Counted from the first letter of the stretch, positions 5,992 through 12,905 are shown. The stretch is DNA of 13,026 nt from Clostridia bacterium (GCA_028701635.1 JAQVQJ010000021.1:1-13026); one strand, 5' to 3'. Notes: a model not told the origin generated them from the sequence alone. Program-made: numbers and translations.

Positions 5992-7533
5992 ATGTTATCG
6001 AAAGTTTTGAGTTATGGATTGAGAGGTATTGAGGGATTTCTTGTTACAACAGAAGTTGATATTTCTAACGGATTACCAAGTTTTGATATTGTTGGATTAG
6101 GCGACACTTCAATAAAAGAGAGTAAGGAAAGAGTTAGGTCTAGCATTAGAAACTCTGGCTTTGAATGTCCTATAAATAAAATTACAATCAACCTTGCCCC
6201 TGCGGATACTAAAAAAGAAGGTCCACTATTCGATTTATCAATAGCTATTGGAATTCTATCCGCAAGCAACCAGTTACAAACAGATTTTAACAGATTAAAA
6301 GAATTCATTTTTATAGGAGAACTTTCACTTGATGGAGAACTTAGAAGAGTCAATGGAGTTCTGCCTATTTTAATTTCTGCGAGAAAGGCAGGATTTAAAA
6401 AATTTATTATTCCTTTTGACAACCAAAAGGAAGCAAGCTTTATTGAAGGAATTGAAGTACACCCAGCAAAAAGATTGAGAGATGTTTTTTATTTTTTGAA
6501 TGGAGAACTACAGATAGAACATATTAAAGCAACGAGTTATGAAATATATAAACAATCACATAACGAAAATCTTGATTTTTGTTTTGTTAAGGGACAAGCC
6601 AGTGCAAAACGAGCGTTAGAGATTGCTGCTGCTGGCGGACATAATGTGATTATGATTGGACCACCAGGAAGCGGAAAAACAATGTTGGCGAAGTGTTTTA
6701 GTACAATATTGCCAGATATGACCTTTGAAGAGGCTTTGGAAGTTACAAAAATACATAGTGTGGCAGGAACTCTTGATAACAAAGAAGGCATTATCTGCAA
6801 ACGACCATTTAGAAGCCCACACCATACAGCAAGTCTTGTGAGTTTAACAGGCGGCGGAAAAAATGCAAAACCGGGAGAAATAAGTCTTTCTCATAACGGA
6901 GTCTTGTTTTTAGATGAAATGCCAGAGTATGACAGACACACAATAGAAACTTTAAGACAACCTTTGGAAGATGGAATTATAACAGTTGCAAGAGCAGCCC
7001 AAACCATAACCTATCCAGCAGACTTTATTTTAATTGCAAGTATGAATCCATGTCCTTGTGGTTACTATGGCTCAAAGAAAGGCGAGTGTAAATGTTCGCC
7101 AATTCAAATTCATAAGTATCTTTCAAAACTTTCTGGACCTTTAATGGATAGAATCGATTTACATATTGAAGTTGATAATGTTACATACAACGAGTTAACA
7201 AATAAAGAGAATAATGAAGAAAAATCAACAGATATAAAAATGCGAGTTGACATAGCAAGAAAAATTCAAATTCAAAGACTTAAAGAAGATGGGGCATTTT
7301 CAAATGCTAGTATGAGTGTTAAGGCATGCAACAAATATTGCACATTAGACAAAGAGTGTGGAATGTTATTAAAAGATGCTTTTGATAGACTACATCTTTC
7401 AGCCCGCGCTTACAATCGAATTCTTCGTGTAGCAAGAACAATCGCAGATTTAGACAACAATGAGCAGATAAAATTTGAACACATTGCCGAGGCTATTCAA
7501 TATAGGTCATTGGATAAGAAGTATTGGGGGTAA
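5992..7533 (+). CDS. comM: YifB/ComM family Mg-chelatase-like AAA+ ATPase
   Basis: The 513-residue protein has the full YifB/ComM layout. The N-terminal ChlI-type domain (about 1-170) contains GLPSFDIVGLGD and NLAPAD. The AAA+ core has Walker A GPPGSGKT (223-230), Walker B VLFLDEM (304-310) and the arginine-bearing SGPLMDRIDLH (381-391). A zinc-type cluster Cys354, Cys356, Cys366, Cys368 lies within CPCGYYGSKKGECKC. A C-terminal helical domain includes RAYNRILRVARTIADL near 473-488. In naturally transformable Gram-negatives, ComM is a hexameric helicase that drives branch migration of incoming DNA. In Firmicutes the role is less defined. ATG 5992 has a ribosome site 6 nt upstream. The stop codon lies at the left border of a structured repeat that probably terminates the transcript. 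No dprA or other competence gene is adjacent. Confidence 0.95.
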   Translation: MLSKVLSYGLRGIEGFLVTTEVDISNGLPSFDIVGLGDTSIKESKERVRSSIRNSGFECPINKITINLAPADTKKEGPLFDLSIAIGILSASNQLQTDFNRLKEFIFIGELSLDGELRRVNGVLPILISARKAGFKKFIIPFDNQKEASFIEGIEVHPAKRLRDVFYFLNGELQIEHIKATSYEIYKQSHNENLDFCFVKGQASAKRALEIAAAGGHNVIMIGPPGSGKTMLAKCFSTILPDMTFEEALEVTKIHSVAGTLDNKEGIICKRPFRSPHHTASLVSLTGGGKNAKPGEISLSHNGVLFLDEMPEYDRHTIETLRQPLEDGIITVARAAQTITYPADFILIASMNPCPCGYYGSKKGECKCSPIQIHKYLSKLSGPLMDRIDLHIEVDNVTYNELTNKENNEEKSTDIKMRVDIARKIQIQRLKEDGAFSNASMSVKACNKYCTLDKECGMLLKDAFDRLHLSARAYNRILRVARTIADLDNNEQIKFEHIAEAIQYRSLDKKYWG

Positions 7534-7655
7534 AAAGGCTAGATTTGTTAGACCGCGTTAACTGTCGACCGAGACAAGACAGTCATTTACTACTGGGTAA
7601 ACTCCTGCCTTGTCTCAGTCGTCGAGCCTTGTCTAACGCAAATCTAGACTTTTTT
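7532..7655 (+). repeat. Structured repeat, copy A (terminator-like) after comM
   Basis: A 124-nt element starting at the comM stop. Outer pairing is AAAAAG plus CTAGATTTG (7539-7547) with CAAATCTAG (7639-7647) plus CTTTTT, interrupted by one G/A mismatch. Inside, TTAGAC (7548-7553) can pair with GTCTAA (7631-7636), or alternatively GCGTTA (7555-7560) with TAACGC (7634-7639). The central stem is CGAC/GTCG, GAGACAAG (7571-7578) / CTTGTCTC (7609-7616), CAG/CTG and TTTAC (7586-7590) / GTAAA (7597-7601). Conserved boxes shared with the later copies are ACTGTCG (7561-7567), CAGTCA (7580-7585), CTCCTGCC (7602-7609) and CGAGCCTTGTCTAA (7623-7636). The A-tract and T-tract at the ends make it a plausible bidirectional terminator. 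Confidence 0.8.
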
Positions 7656-7691
7656 GTTCAACTACGATTGTTAAATTTCTTATTTGCAACT

Positions 7692-7703
7692 CCGAGCCTT
7701 GCC
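7692..7703 (+). repeat. Fragment of the structured repeat (copy E)
   Basis: CCGAGCCTTGCC repeats only the 3' conserved box of the structured element and is followed by a run of seven A. It lies 37 nt after copy A and 51 nt before the HD-protein start. It resembles the short copy D found after lysS, so in both places a fuller element is followed by a 3'-box-only remnant. Confidence 0.6.
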
Positions 7704-7754
7704 AAAAAAAGTTTACTATTGCAAAATAGAAAGATAGGTGGTAGAATAAATTTC

Positions 7755-8807
7755 ATGAATTATTTTGAGACATTGCACCCAAATACTAAAGAATATTTTA
7801 AAATTTTGTCACCTGAATTCCCAGATTTTCTTTTAGATTATATCGAAACTCGTGAGATGCAGAGGATAAATGAAATAAGTATGAGTTGCGGAATGGATTA
7901 CACTAATCTTTACCATACCACTTATTTTTATTCTAACCTAGATCATAGTATAGGAGTTGCTTTGATTGTTTGGAATTTTACCAAAGATAAAAAACAAACA
8001 TTGGCAGGTCTTTTTCACGATATTGCGACCCCTGCTTTTAAACATTGTGTTGATTGGTTGAACGGTGACTCTGAAAAACAAGAATCAACAGAGGAACATA
8101 CATATAAGATGATAAATGAGTCCAAAGAAATTATGACTTTATTAAAAAGAGATGGAATTTCAATAGAGGAAGTTGCTGACTATAAAATATATCCTATTGC
8201 AGATAACGATACTCCTCAACTCTCTGCAGATAGGCTGGAATACACTCTCTCAACTGGTTTTATACAAAAAGATGTTTGGAAATTAGATGAAATTAGAAAA
8301 GTCTATAACGACTTAATTATTTTGAAAAATGAAAGTGGAATAGAGGAATTGGGGTTCAAAAATATTGAGATTGGGGAATTTTTTGTGAAAAAAGCAAGCA
8401 ATCTATGGCCTACTTGGATTGACAACAAGGATAAAATGATGATGGAATTTTATGCGGAGATATTTAGACAAATGGGAAAATATAATCTACTTTCACAGCA
8501 AGATTTGTATAAAATGTCAGACAAAGAAGTTATAAATAGAATTGAGAATTGTGGAATAGAAAAAATTGAAAGAGCATTCAAAAGATTTAGAAATGCGACA
8601 TACGTATTGGAAAGTGAAGAGAAAATTGAAAATAAATATTGTAGAATGTTGAAAGGAAAAATAAGGTATATAAAACCTTTGGTACTAAAGGATAATAAAG
8701 TAACTAGAATAGACGAAATATCAACGATAGCAAAGAAAAAAATTGAAGAATATTTAAATTTCAAAACATCGAAATATGTAGCCCTTGATTTCGAACTTGG
8801 GAATTAG
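7755..8807 (+). CDS. HD-domain (putative phosphohydrolase) protein, substrate unknown
   Basis: The 350-residue protein carries an HD-superfamily metal site: His64 in NLDHSIGVAL, His88-Asp89 in LAGLFHDIATPAFKH, and Asp159 in QLSADRLEYTL. The MQRINEISMSCGMDY segment (36-49) and the SADRLEY motif resemble the dGTPase-like/YdhJ-type branch of HD proteins. I cannot name a substrate. The C-terminal 150 residues are charged and helical without a recognised motif. No signal peptide or membrane segment is seen, so it should be cytosolic. I chose ATG 7755, with ribosome-site-like AGGTGG at 7736-7741 (rather far, 13 nt). The frame stays open 77 codons further upstream, but that part consists of the structured repeat and cannot be real protein. 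The gene ends at a bidirectional terminator facing the HicB-like gene. Confidence 0.8.
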   Translation: MNYFETLHPNTKEYFKILSPEFPDFLLDYIETREMQRINEISMSCGMDYTNLYHTTYFYSNLDHSIGVALIVWNFTKDKKQTLAGLFHDIATPAFKHCVDWLNGDSEKQESTEEHTYKMINESKEIMTLLKRDGISIEEVADYKIYPIADNDTPQLSADRLEYTLSTGFIQKDVWKLDEIRKVYNDLIILKNESGIEELGFKNIEIGEFFVKKASNLWPTWIDNKDKMMMEFYAEIFRQMGKYNLLSQQDLYKMSDKEVINRIENCGIEKIERAFKRFRNATYVLESEEKIENKYCRMLKGKIRYIKPLVLKDNKVTRIDEISTIAKKKIEEYLNFKTSKYVALDFELGN

Positions 8808-8810
8808 CAA

Positions 8811-8842
8811 AAAAAAACAAACATTAAATTGTTTGTTTTTTT
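8811..8842. terminator. Bidirectional terminator between the HD gene and the HicB-like gene
   Basis: A perfect 12-nt inverted repeat, AAAAAAACAAAC (8811-8822) and GTTTGTTTTTTT (8831-8842), encloses an 8-nt loop ATTAAATT. T-rich ends appear on both strands. It starts 4 nt after the HD-gene stop and lies 30 nt from the stop of the convergent HicB-like gene. Confidence 0.8.
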
Positions 8843-8871
8843 AATTTCATATAGATTTTTACTTTGATAGG

Positions 8872-9129
8872 TTATTCAACAATTGTGTCAATTAACATTA
8901 CTAAATTCTTTTTATTATTTAATACAACTTTCTCGAATTTGGTTGGAATTAATATATCTTCTTCTAATTTTACTGCATATTTACAGAATACTCTTAAATA
9001 ATCCTTCGCAAAAAGGAATGCTTCTTCTATTGATGGTCCATCTGTTACAAGTCCCAAATCTGGAATCATAGCAGTATAAGAATCATCTTTTTCTTGAATA
9101 AAAACCGCTGGAAATACGAATTGATGCAT
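8872..9129 (-). CDS. Solitary HicB-like (UPF0150-type) protein
   Basis: An 85-residue protein. Residues 1-45, with FPAVFIQEKDDSYTAMIPDL then LVTDGPSIEEAFLFAKDYL, match the HicB antitoxin N-terminal fold: a partially degraded RNase-H-like beta-beta-beta-alpha unit. HicB proteins usually carry a C-terminal DNA-binding helix-turn-helix or ribbon and are encoded next to the HicA mRNA-interferase toxin. Here the remaining 40 residues show no clear DNA-binding motif, and no HicA-sized gene is found on either side. It may be an orphan antitoxin or a domesticated HicB-fold protein. ATG 9129-9127 has a strong Shine-Dalgarno AAAGGA (9142-9137). A possible promoter lies at 9152-9180. The fold call is good; the function is open. 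Confidence 0.8.
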   Translation of the reverse strand: MHQFVFPAVFIQEKDDSYTAMIPDLGLVTDGPSIEEAFLFAKDYLRVFCKYAVKLEEDILIPTKFEKVVLNNKKNLVMLIDTIVE

Positions 9130-9151
9130 ACTTTAATCCTTTGAAAAAAAA

Positions 9152-9180
9152 TTTATAAATATCTTATTGATTCTTTACAA
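9152..9180 (-). promoter_or_regulatory. Possible promoter for the HicB-like gene
   Basis: Read on the minus strand, TTGTAA (9180-9175) and TATAAA (9157-9152) are separated by 17 nt. The predicted start is near 9145, about 16 nt before the ATG. Matches are four of six and five of six, in very AT-rich surroundings. Confidence 0.4.
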
Positions 9181-9240
9181 GATAAATTTATCATATTTTA
9201 TTTTTTTAACAAAACAAAAATGACTATTTTTTCTTTTTAT

Positions 9241-9269
9241 TTGACATAAAATTTTTTTTATGTTAAATT
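9241..9269 (+). promoter_or_regulatory. Promoter for lysS
   Basis: A perfect -35 TTGACA (9241-9246) is followed after 17 nt by TAAATT (9264-9269) with an extended TG at 9261-9262. The predicted start is close to 9276, just upstream of the ribosome site GGAG (9278-9281). This implies a leader of only about 10 nt and excludes translation from the ATG at 9260. Confidence 0.6.
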
Positions 9270-9286
9270 TTGACAACGGAGATGAT

Positions 9287-10786
9287 ATGGAACTGAATAA
9301 TTTAGACTTTAATAAACTAAACGAAAAACTTAATGGACTTTCAACAGAGATTGAAATTAGAAAGGCAAAAATCGATTTTCTCAAAGAAAATGGAATTAAT
9401 GCTTATGCAGAAGGTTTTGATAGAACACATACAATAAAAGAAGTAAGAAATTTATCTATTGGAAACAAAGTTAAAGTTGCTGGAAGAATAATTTTTAGAA
9501 GAATTATGGGAAAGTTCGGTTTTCTTAAAATTCAAGACATTGAAGGCGCTATTCAAGTAAGTGTTGGAATAAATGAATTACAGGAAACAGCATATGATTT
9601 CTATAAGAAACTCGTTGATGTCGGTGATTTTGTTGGAGTTGAAGGTGAATTATACACTACACAAACAGGTGAATTGACTATCAAGGCTTTAAAAATTAGC
9701 TTATTATCAAAAGCTATGCGTCCACTTCCTGAAAAATTTCATGGTTTAACAGACCTTGAAGCAAAGTATAGACAAAGATATTTAGATTTAATAATGAATG
9801 AGCAATCAAGAAAGGTTTTTTTAACAAGAAGTAAGATTGAATCATTAATTAGAAGAACTCTTGAAGATAATGGATTTATTGAAATTGAAACACCAGTTTT
9901 CCAAAAAAATGTCAGTGGAGCAGCAGCTAGACCCTTCTTCACAAAACATAATGCTTTAGATATGGTATGTAATTTAAGAATTGCAAAAGAAACTTGGTTA
10001 AAAATGGCTATGGCAGGTGGATTCGACAGAGTTTTTGAAATGGCAAAAGATTTTAGAAATGAAGGAATGGATGCAGCACATCTCCAAGAATTTACTATGA
10101 TTGAATGGTATGCAGGTTATTGGGATTTTGAAAAAAATATCATATTCTTTAAAAGTTTGATTGAAAAACTTTTAATGGAAAGCCTTGGTACAACAAAAGT
10201 AAATTATCAAGGAAAAGAAATTGACTTTGGCGGAGATTGGGAAAGAATTAATTATATTGAAAGATTAACTGAAATACTAGGATTTGACTTTCTCAAAGTT
10301 GAAGATTTGAAAGAGTTTAAGAAAAAAGTAGTAGAAAAAGGACTTTTCTCTAATGGCGATCTTGAAGAATGTAAGAGTGTAAGAACTTTAATAGACTATA
10401 TCTATAAAAGAAAGATAAGAGCTGAAATTGTTGGACCAGTTATATTATATAACTATCCAGCTATATTAAAAACATTAGCAAGACGTAGCGATAAAGATGA
10501 CAAAGTTGCAGAAGTATTCCAAGTTGTTGTTTGTGGAGCAGAAATAGTAAATGCTTTTTCAGAATTAATTGACCCATCAATTCAAAGAAAAGTGCTTGAA
10601 GATCAGCAGGTTGAAAAGGCACAAGGTGACCAAGAAACGATGGACGTTGATGAAGATTTCCTTTTGGCAATGGAACATGGTATGCCTCCAATGTCTGGCT
10701 TAGGGTTTGGAATTGATAGATTTTTAATGTTAATTTTTGATTTAGCGAATGTAAGGGATACTGTGCTTTTCCCATTAATGAAATAA
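9287..10786 (+). CDS. lysS: Lysine-tRNA ligase, class II
   Basis: LysRS charges tRNA-Lys with lysine using ATP. The 499-residue product has an N-terminal helix, an OB-fold anticodon-binding domain (about 55-145, GNKVKVAGRII and later GDFVGVEGEL) and a class II catalytic core. Motif 1 is GFIEIETPV (196-204). Motif 2 is FRNEG (256-260) with EFTMIEWY (268-275). Motif 3 is GLGFGIDRF (471-479). SGAAARPFFTKHNALD (210-225) is the LysRS-type substrate loop. The usual bacterial and eukaryotic SPLAK-type segment is replaced by PAILKTLARRS (391-401), so this is a divergent branch. ATG 9287 follows GGAG; a nine-codon longer start at 9260 overlaps the promoter. A run of structured repeats starts 8 nt after the stop. 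Confidence 0.95.
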   Translation: MELNNLDFNKLNEKLNGLSTEIEIRKAKIDFLKENGINAYAEGFDRTHTIKEVRNLSIGNKVKVAGRIIFRRIMGKFGFLKIQDIEGAIQVSVGINELQETAYDFYKKLVDVGDFVGVEGELYTTQTGELTIKALKISLLSKAMRPLPEKFHGLTDLEAKYRQRYLDLIMNEQSRKVFLTRSKIESLIRRTLEDNGFIEIETPVFQKNVSGAAARPFFTKHNALDMVCNLRIAKETWLKMAMAGGFDRVFEMAKDFRNEGMDAAHLQEFTMIEWYAGYWDFEKNIIFFKSLIEKLLMESLGTTKVNYQGKEIDFGGDWERINYIERLTEILGFDFLKVEDLKEFKKKVVEKGLFSNGDLEECKSVRTLIDYIYKRKIRAEIVGPVILYNYPAILKTLARRSDKDDKVAEVFQVVVCGAEIVNAFSELIDPSIQRKVLEDQQVEKAQGDQETMDVDEDFLLAMEHGMPPMSGLGFGIDRFLMLIFDLANVRDTVLFPLMK

Positions 10787-10793
10787 ATAAAAG

Positions 10794-10905
10794 CAAAAAA
10801 AACCGTTATGCTTCGTTTACTGTCGCTATTCCAGCACCAGTCACTTACATTGAAGTAAGCTCCTGCCGCTGGAACGCGCCGAGCCTTGCCTAACGGCTTT
10901 TTTTG
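10794..10905 (+). repeat. Structured repeat, copy B (terminator-like) after lysS
   Basis: A 112-nt element with C plus eight A then CCGTTA (10803-10808) at the left, and TAACGG (10891-10896), C, seven T, G at the right. The central stem is CCAGC (10831-10835) / GCTGG (10868-10872), CAG/CTG, and CTTAC (10844-10848) / GTAAG (10855-10859) with a 6-nt loop. Boxes shared with copy A are ACTGTCG (10819-10825), CAGTCA (10838-10843), CTCCTGCC (10860-10867) and CGAGCCTTGCCTAA (10880-10893). The stems pair as in copy A but with different bases. It is the only terminator-like structure directly behind lysS. Confidence 0.8.
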
Positions 10906-10931
10906 TTTTTATTATTATAGGATAAATTGTT

Positions 10932-11020
10932 ATGAGTTTCTATCGTTATTTCAGCACCAGTCATTTAAGAATTTGTAAACTCCTGCCTTGCCTCATTCCC
11001 CGAGCCTTGCCTAATCTCAT
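10932..11020 (+). repeat. Structured repeat, copy C (degenerate)
   Basis: Outer pairing is ATGAG (10932-10936) with CTCAT (11016-11020), followed by a T run. The boxes are TCTATCG (10939-10945), CAGTCA (10958-10963), CTCCTGCC (10980-10987) and CGAGCCTTGCCTAA (11001-11014). The apical stem TTTA/TAAA remains. The middle stem is largely lost: the left arm resembles copy B (CAGCACCAG) and the right arm resembles copy A (CTGCCTTG), as if the two had recombined. It begins about 27 nt after copy B. Confidence 0.7.
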
Positions 11021-11048
11021 TTTTTATTGGTTAATTTTATAATGATTG

Positions 11049-11071
11049 CCGAGCCTTGCCTAACGGGTTTT
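11049..11071 (+). repeat. Structured repeat, copy D (3' box only)
   Basis: CCGAGCCTTGCCTAACGG (11049-11066) repeats the 3' conserved box and outer arm of copy B. It is followed by a T-rich tract like that of copy B. The left half and the central hairpin are missing, so no full stem can form. Confidence 0.7.
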
Positions 11072-11148
11072 TTTGTTTTTATTTTAAATAGATTAACGTG
11101 TGAATAATAAATATTTCATTTTATTCTTTTTTTTCTTAAAAAATTTGT

Positions 11149-11176
11149 TTGACTTTTGGATAAAATGGGGTACAAT
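11149..11176 (+). promoter_or_regulatory. Promoter for rny
   Basis: TTGACT (11149-11154) and TACAAT (11171-11176) are spaced 16 nt apart, each with five of six consensus matches. The start would be near 11183, giving a 5' leader of about 120 nt. A second TATAAT at 11219-11224 lacks a good -35. Confidence 0.55.
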
Positions 11177-11301
11177 TAAAATGTAAATTTAGTTAAAGAC
11201 TATTTATTTAGTTTGATATATAATTTTTGAGTTTTTTATCAATATTATTTTGAAAAAATGTTTTTAATTAGATTTAATATTAATTTTTAAATGGAGAAAT
11301 T

Positions 11302-12888
11302 ATGACATTATCTATGTTAGGTGATGTTTCTTCATTAGTAGCAGTAGTTATAGGAGTTGGTGCCACAGTAGCAGGCATAATTGGCGGATTCTTGGTGAAT
11401 CAGTTAATGTTTGCTAAAAAAGTAGGTAAAAGTAAATCCAATGCTGCAAAGATACTAGAAGAAGCATACGCAGAAGCAAAAATCACAAAAAAAGAAGCTA
11501 TTTTAGAAGCTAAAGACGAAGTTCACAAATTAAGAATTGATTTTGATAAAGAAATTAAGGACAGAAGAAGTGAAGTTCAAAGACTTGAAGACAGAATCAC
11601 ACAGCGCGAAGAATTTATTGAAAAGAAAGAACTAGCGTTGGATAAAAAACAAGAACAAGTTGAAGAAACAAAACAAAATCTACAAAAGAAAGAACAAGAT
11701 ATTGATAAATCAAACGAAGAACAAAAGAAAGTTTTAAACTCAATGAGAGAAGAACTTGAAAAAGTTTCAAGAATGACTAAAGAAGAGGCTAAACAGACTT
11801 TGATTAATACAATGGTTGATGATGCAAAATTAGATGCTGCAAAAACTGTTAAAGAAATTGAAGAAAACGCAAAAAATGATGGTAATAAAAAGGCACAGGA
11901 TATTCTTGCAACAGTTATACAGAAATGCGCAAGTGATTTTGTTGCAGAAAATACAGTTTCGGCAGTAGCGCTTCCAAATGATGAAATTAAAGGAAGAATT
12001 ATTGGGCGTGAAGGAAGAAACATTAGAACGCTTGAAGCGGCAACTGGTGTTGATTTAATTGTTGATGACACACCAGAAACAATTACGATTTCTTGCTTTG
12101 ACCCTATTAGAAGAGAAGTTGCTAGAATGGCACTTGAAAAATTAATTTTAGACGGAAGAATTCATCCAACTAGAATTGAAGAACTCGTTATCAAAGCACA
12201 GAAAGATATAGACCAAAAAGTCAAAGAAGAAGGGGAAAATGCATCAAATGATGCTGGTGTTTACAATCTTCATCCTGAATTGGTTAAAGTTTTAGGAAGA
12301 TTAAAATATAGAACAAGTTATGGACAAAATGTTCTAAAGCATAGTTTAGAAACCTCATATATTGCAGGACTTTTGGCAGCAGAATTAGGTGCTGATGAAA
12401 AGACTGCTCGTCGTGGCGGATTGTTACACGATATAGGAAAAGCACTTGACCACGAGATTGAAGGAACTCACACTGCAATTGGTGTTGACCTTGCTAAAAA
12501 ATATAAGGAAACTCCAGCAGTTATTCATTGTATTGAAGCACATCACTTTGATGTTGAGTTTAAGAGTGTTGAAGCTGTTTTAGTACAAATCGCAGATGCT
12601 ATTTCTAGTTCAAGACCGGGTGCTAGAAGAGAAACAATCGAATCTTATGTAAAAAGACTTTCCCAACTAGAAGAGATTGCTAGCTCATTTAAAGGAGTTG
12701 AAAAATCCTTTGCTGTTCAAGCAGGTAGGGAAGTTAGAATTATAGTAAAACCAGAAGAAATTTCTGATGATATGGCAGTATTCCTTGCAAAAGATATTGC
12801 TAAAAAGATTGAAGAAGAAATGGAATATCCTGGACAGATTAAGGTAAACGTAATTCGCGAATCTCGCTTTATCGAAACCGCAAAATAA
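11302..12888 (+). CDS. rny: Ribonuclease Y
   Basis: RNase Y is the membrane-anchored endoribonuclease that starts bulk mRNA decay in many Firmicutes. All 528 residues fit the family (usual length about 510-520). There is one N-terminal transmembrane helix (about 11-36), then a long charged coiled coil (about 45-200) rich in Lys and Glu. A KH RNA-binding domain carries GRIIGREGRNIR (231-242). An HD hydrolase domain has His347 in LKHSLE, His376-Asp377 in GGLLHDIGK, His414-His415 in EAHH and Asp432 in QIADAISSSRPGARR. ATG 11302 follows GGAG (11293-11296). The gene has its own promoter and a clear terminator. Nothing in the sequence looks abnormal. Confidence 0.98.
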   Translation: MTLSMLGDVSSLVAVVIGVGATVAGIIGGFLVNQLMFAKKVGKSKSNAAKILEEAYAEAKITKKEAILEAKDEVHKLRIDFDKEIKDRRSEVQRLEDRITQREEFIEKKELALDKKQEQVEETKQNLQKKEQDIDKSNEEQKKVLNSMREELEKVSRMTKEEAKQTLINTMVDDAKLDAAKTVKEIEENAKNDGNKKAQDILATVIQKCASDFVAENTVSAVALPNDEIKGRIIGREGRNIRTLEAATGVDLIVDDTPETITISCFDPIRREVARMALEKLILDGRIHPTRIEELVIKAQKDIDQKVKEEGENASNDAGVYNLHPELVKVLGRLKYRTSYGQNVLKHSLETSYIAGLLAAELGADEKTARRGGLLHDIGKALDHEIEGTHTAIGVDLAKKYKETPAVIHCIEAHHFDVEFKSVEAVLVQIADAISSSRPGARRETIESYVKRLSQLEEIASSFKGVEKSFAVQAGREVRIIVKPEEISDDMAVFLAKDIAKKIEEEMEYPGQIKVNVIRESRFIETAK

Positions 12889-12905
12889 AACCAAAATTAT
12901 TAAAT

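Larger units (their letters stand above)
10787..11301. other. 515-nt gene-free region between lysS and rny
   Basis: It holds three consecutive copies of the structured repeat (one full, one degenerate, one 3'-box remnant), then an AT-rich stretch, the rny promoter and a leader of about 120 nt. I see no tRNA, no convincing small protein gene and no insertion-sequence ends. The RNA leader of rny (about 11183-11301) is extremely AT-rich and shows no strong hairpin. Confidence 0.7.

Noticed and set aside
7547..7637. Integron attC site: GTTAGAC and GTCTAAC match the GTTRRRY and RYYYAAC core sites
   Set aside because: In attC sites the order is RYYYAAC first and GTTRRRY last. Here it is reversed, there is no integrase, and copy B matches GTTRRRY poorly.
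7524..7754. A 77-codon N-terminal extension of the HD protein, open from TTG 7524
   Set aside because: It overlaps the end of comM and translates the structured repeat. The residues look random, and the repeat recurs elsewhere as non-coding DNA.
9260..9286. A nine-codon longer LysRS starting at ATG 9260
   Set aside because: This start lies within the promoter spacer and -10 region and places the ribosome site GGAG inside the gene.
8808..9286. A HicA toxin partner for the HicB-like gene
   Set aside because: The flanking stretches contain only a terminator, promoters and AT-rich DNA. No HicA-like frame with the catalytic His motif is visible.
10794..11071. CRISPR array after lysS
   Set aside because: The copies are about 120 nt apart, differ internally, have no uniform spacers and are internally structured. 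No cas genes are present.
11577..12071. A 164-codon Ser/Phe-rich frame antisense to rny
   Set aside because: This is the usual shadow of a Lys/Glu-rich coiled coil read on the opposite strand. No start signals are present.
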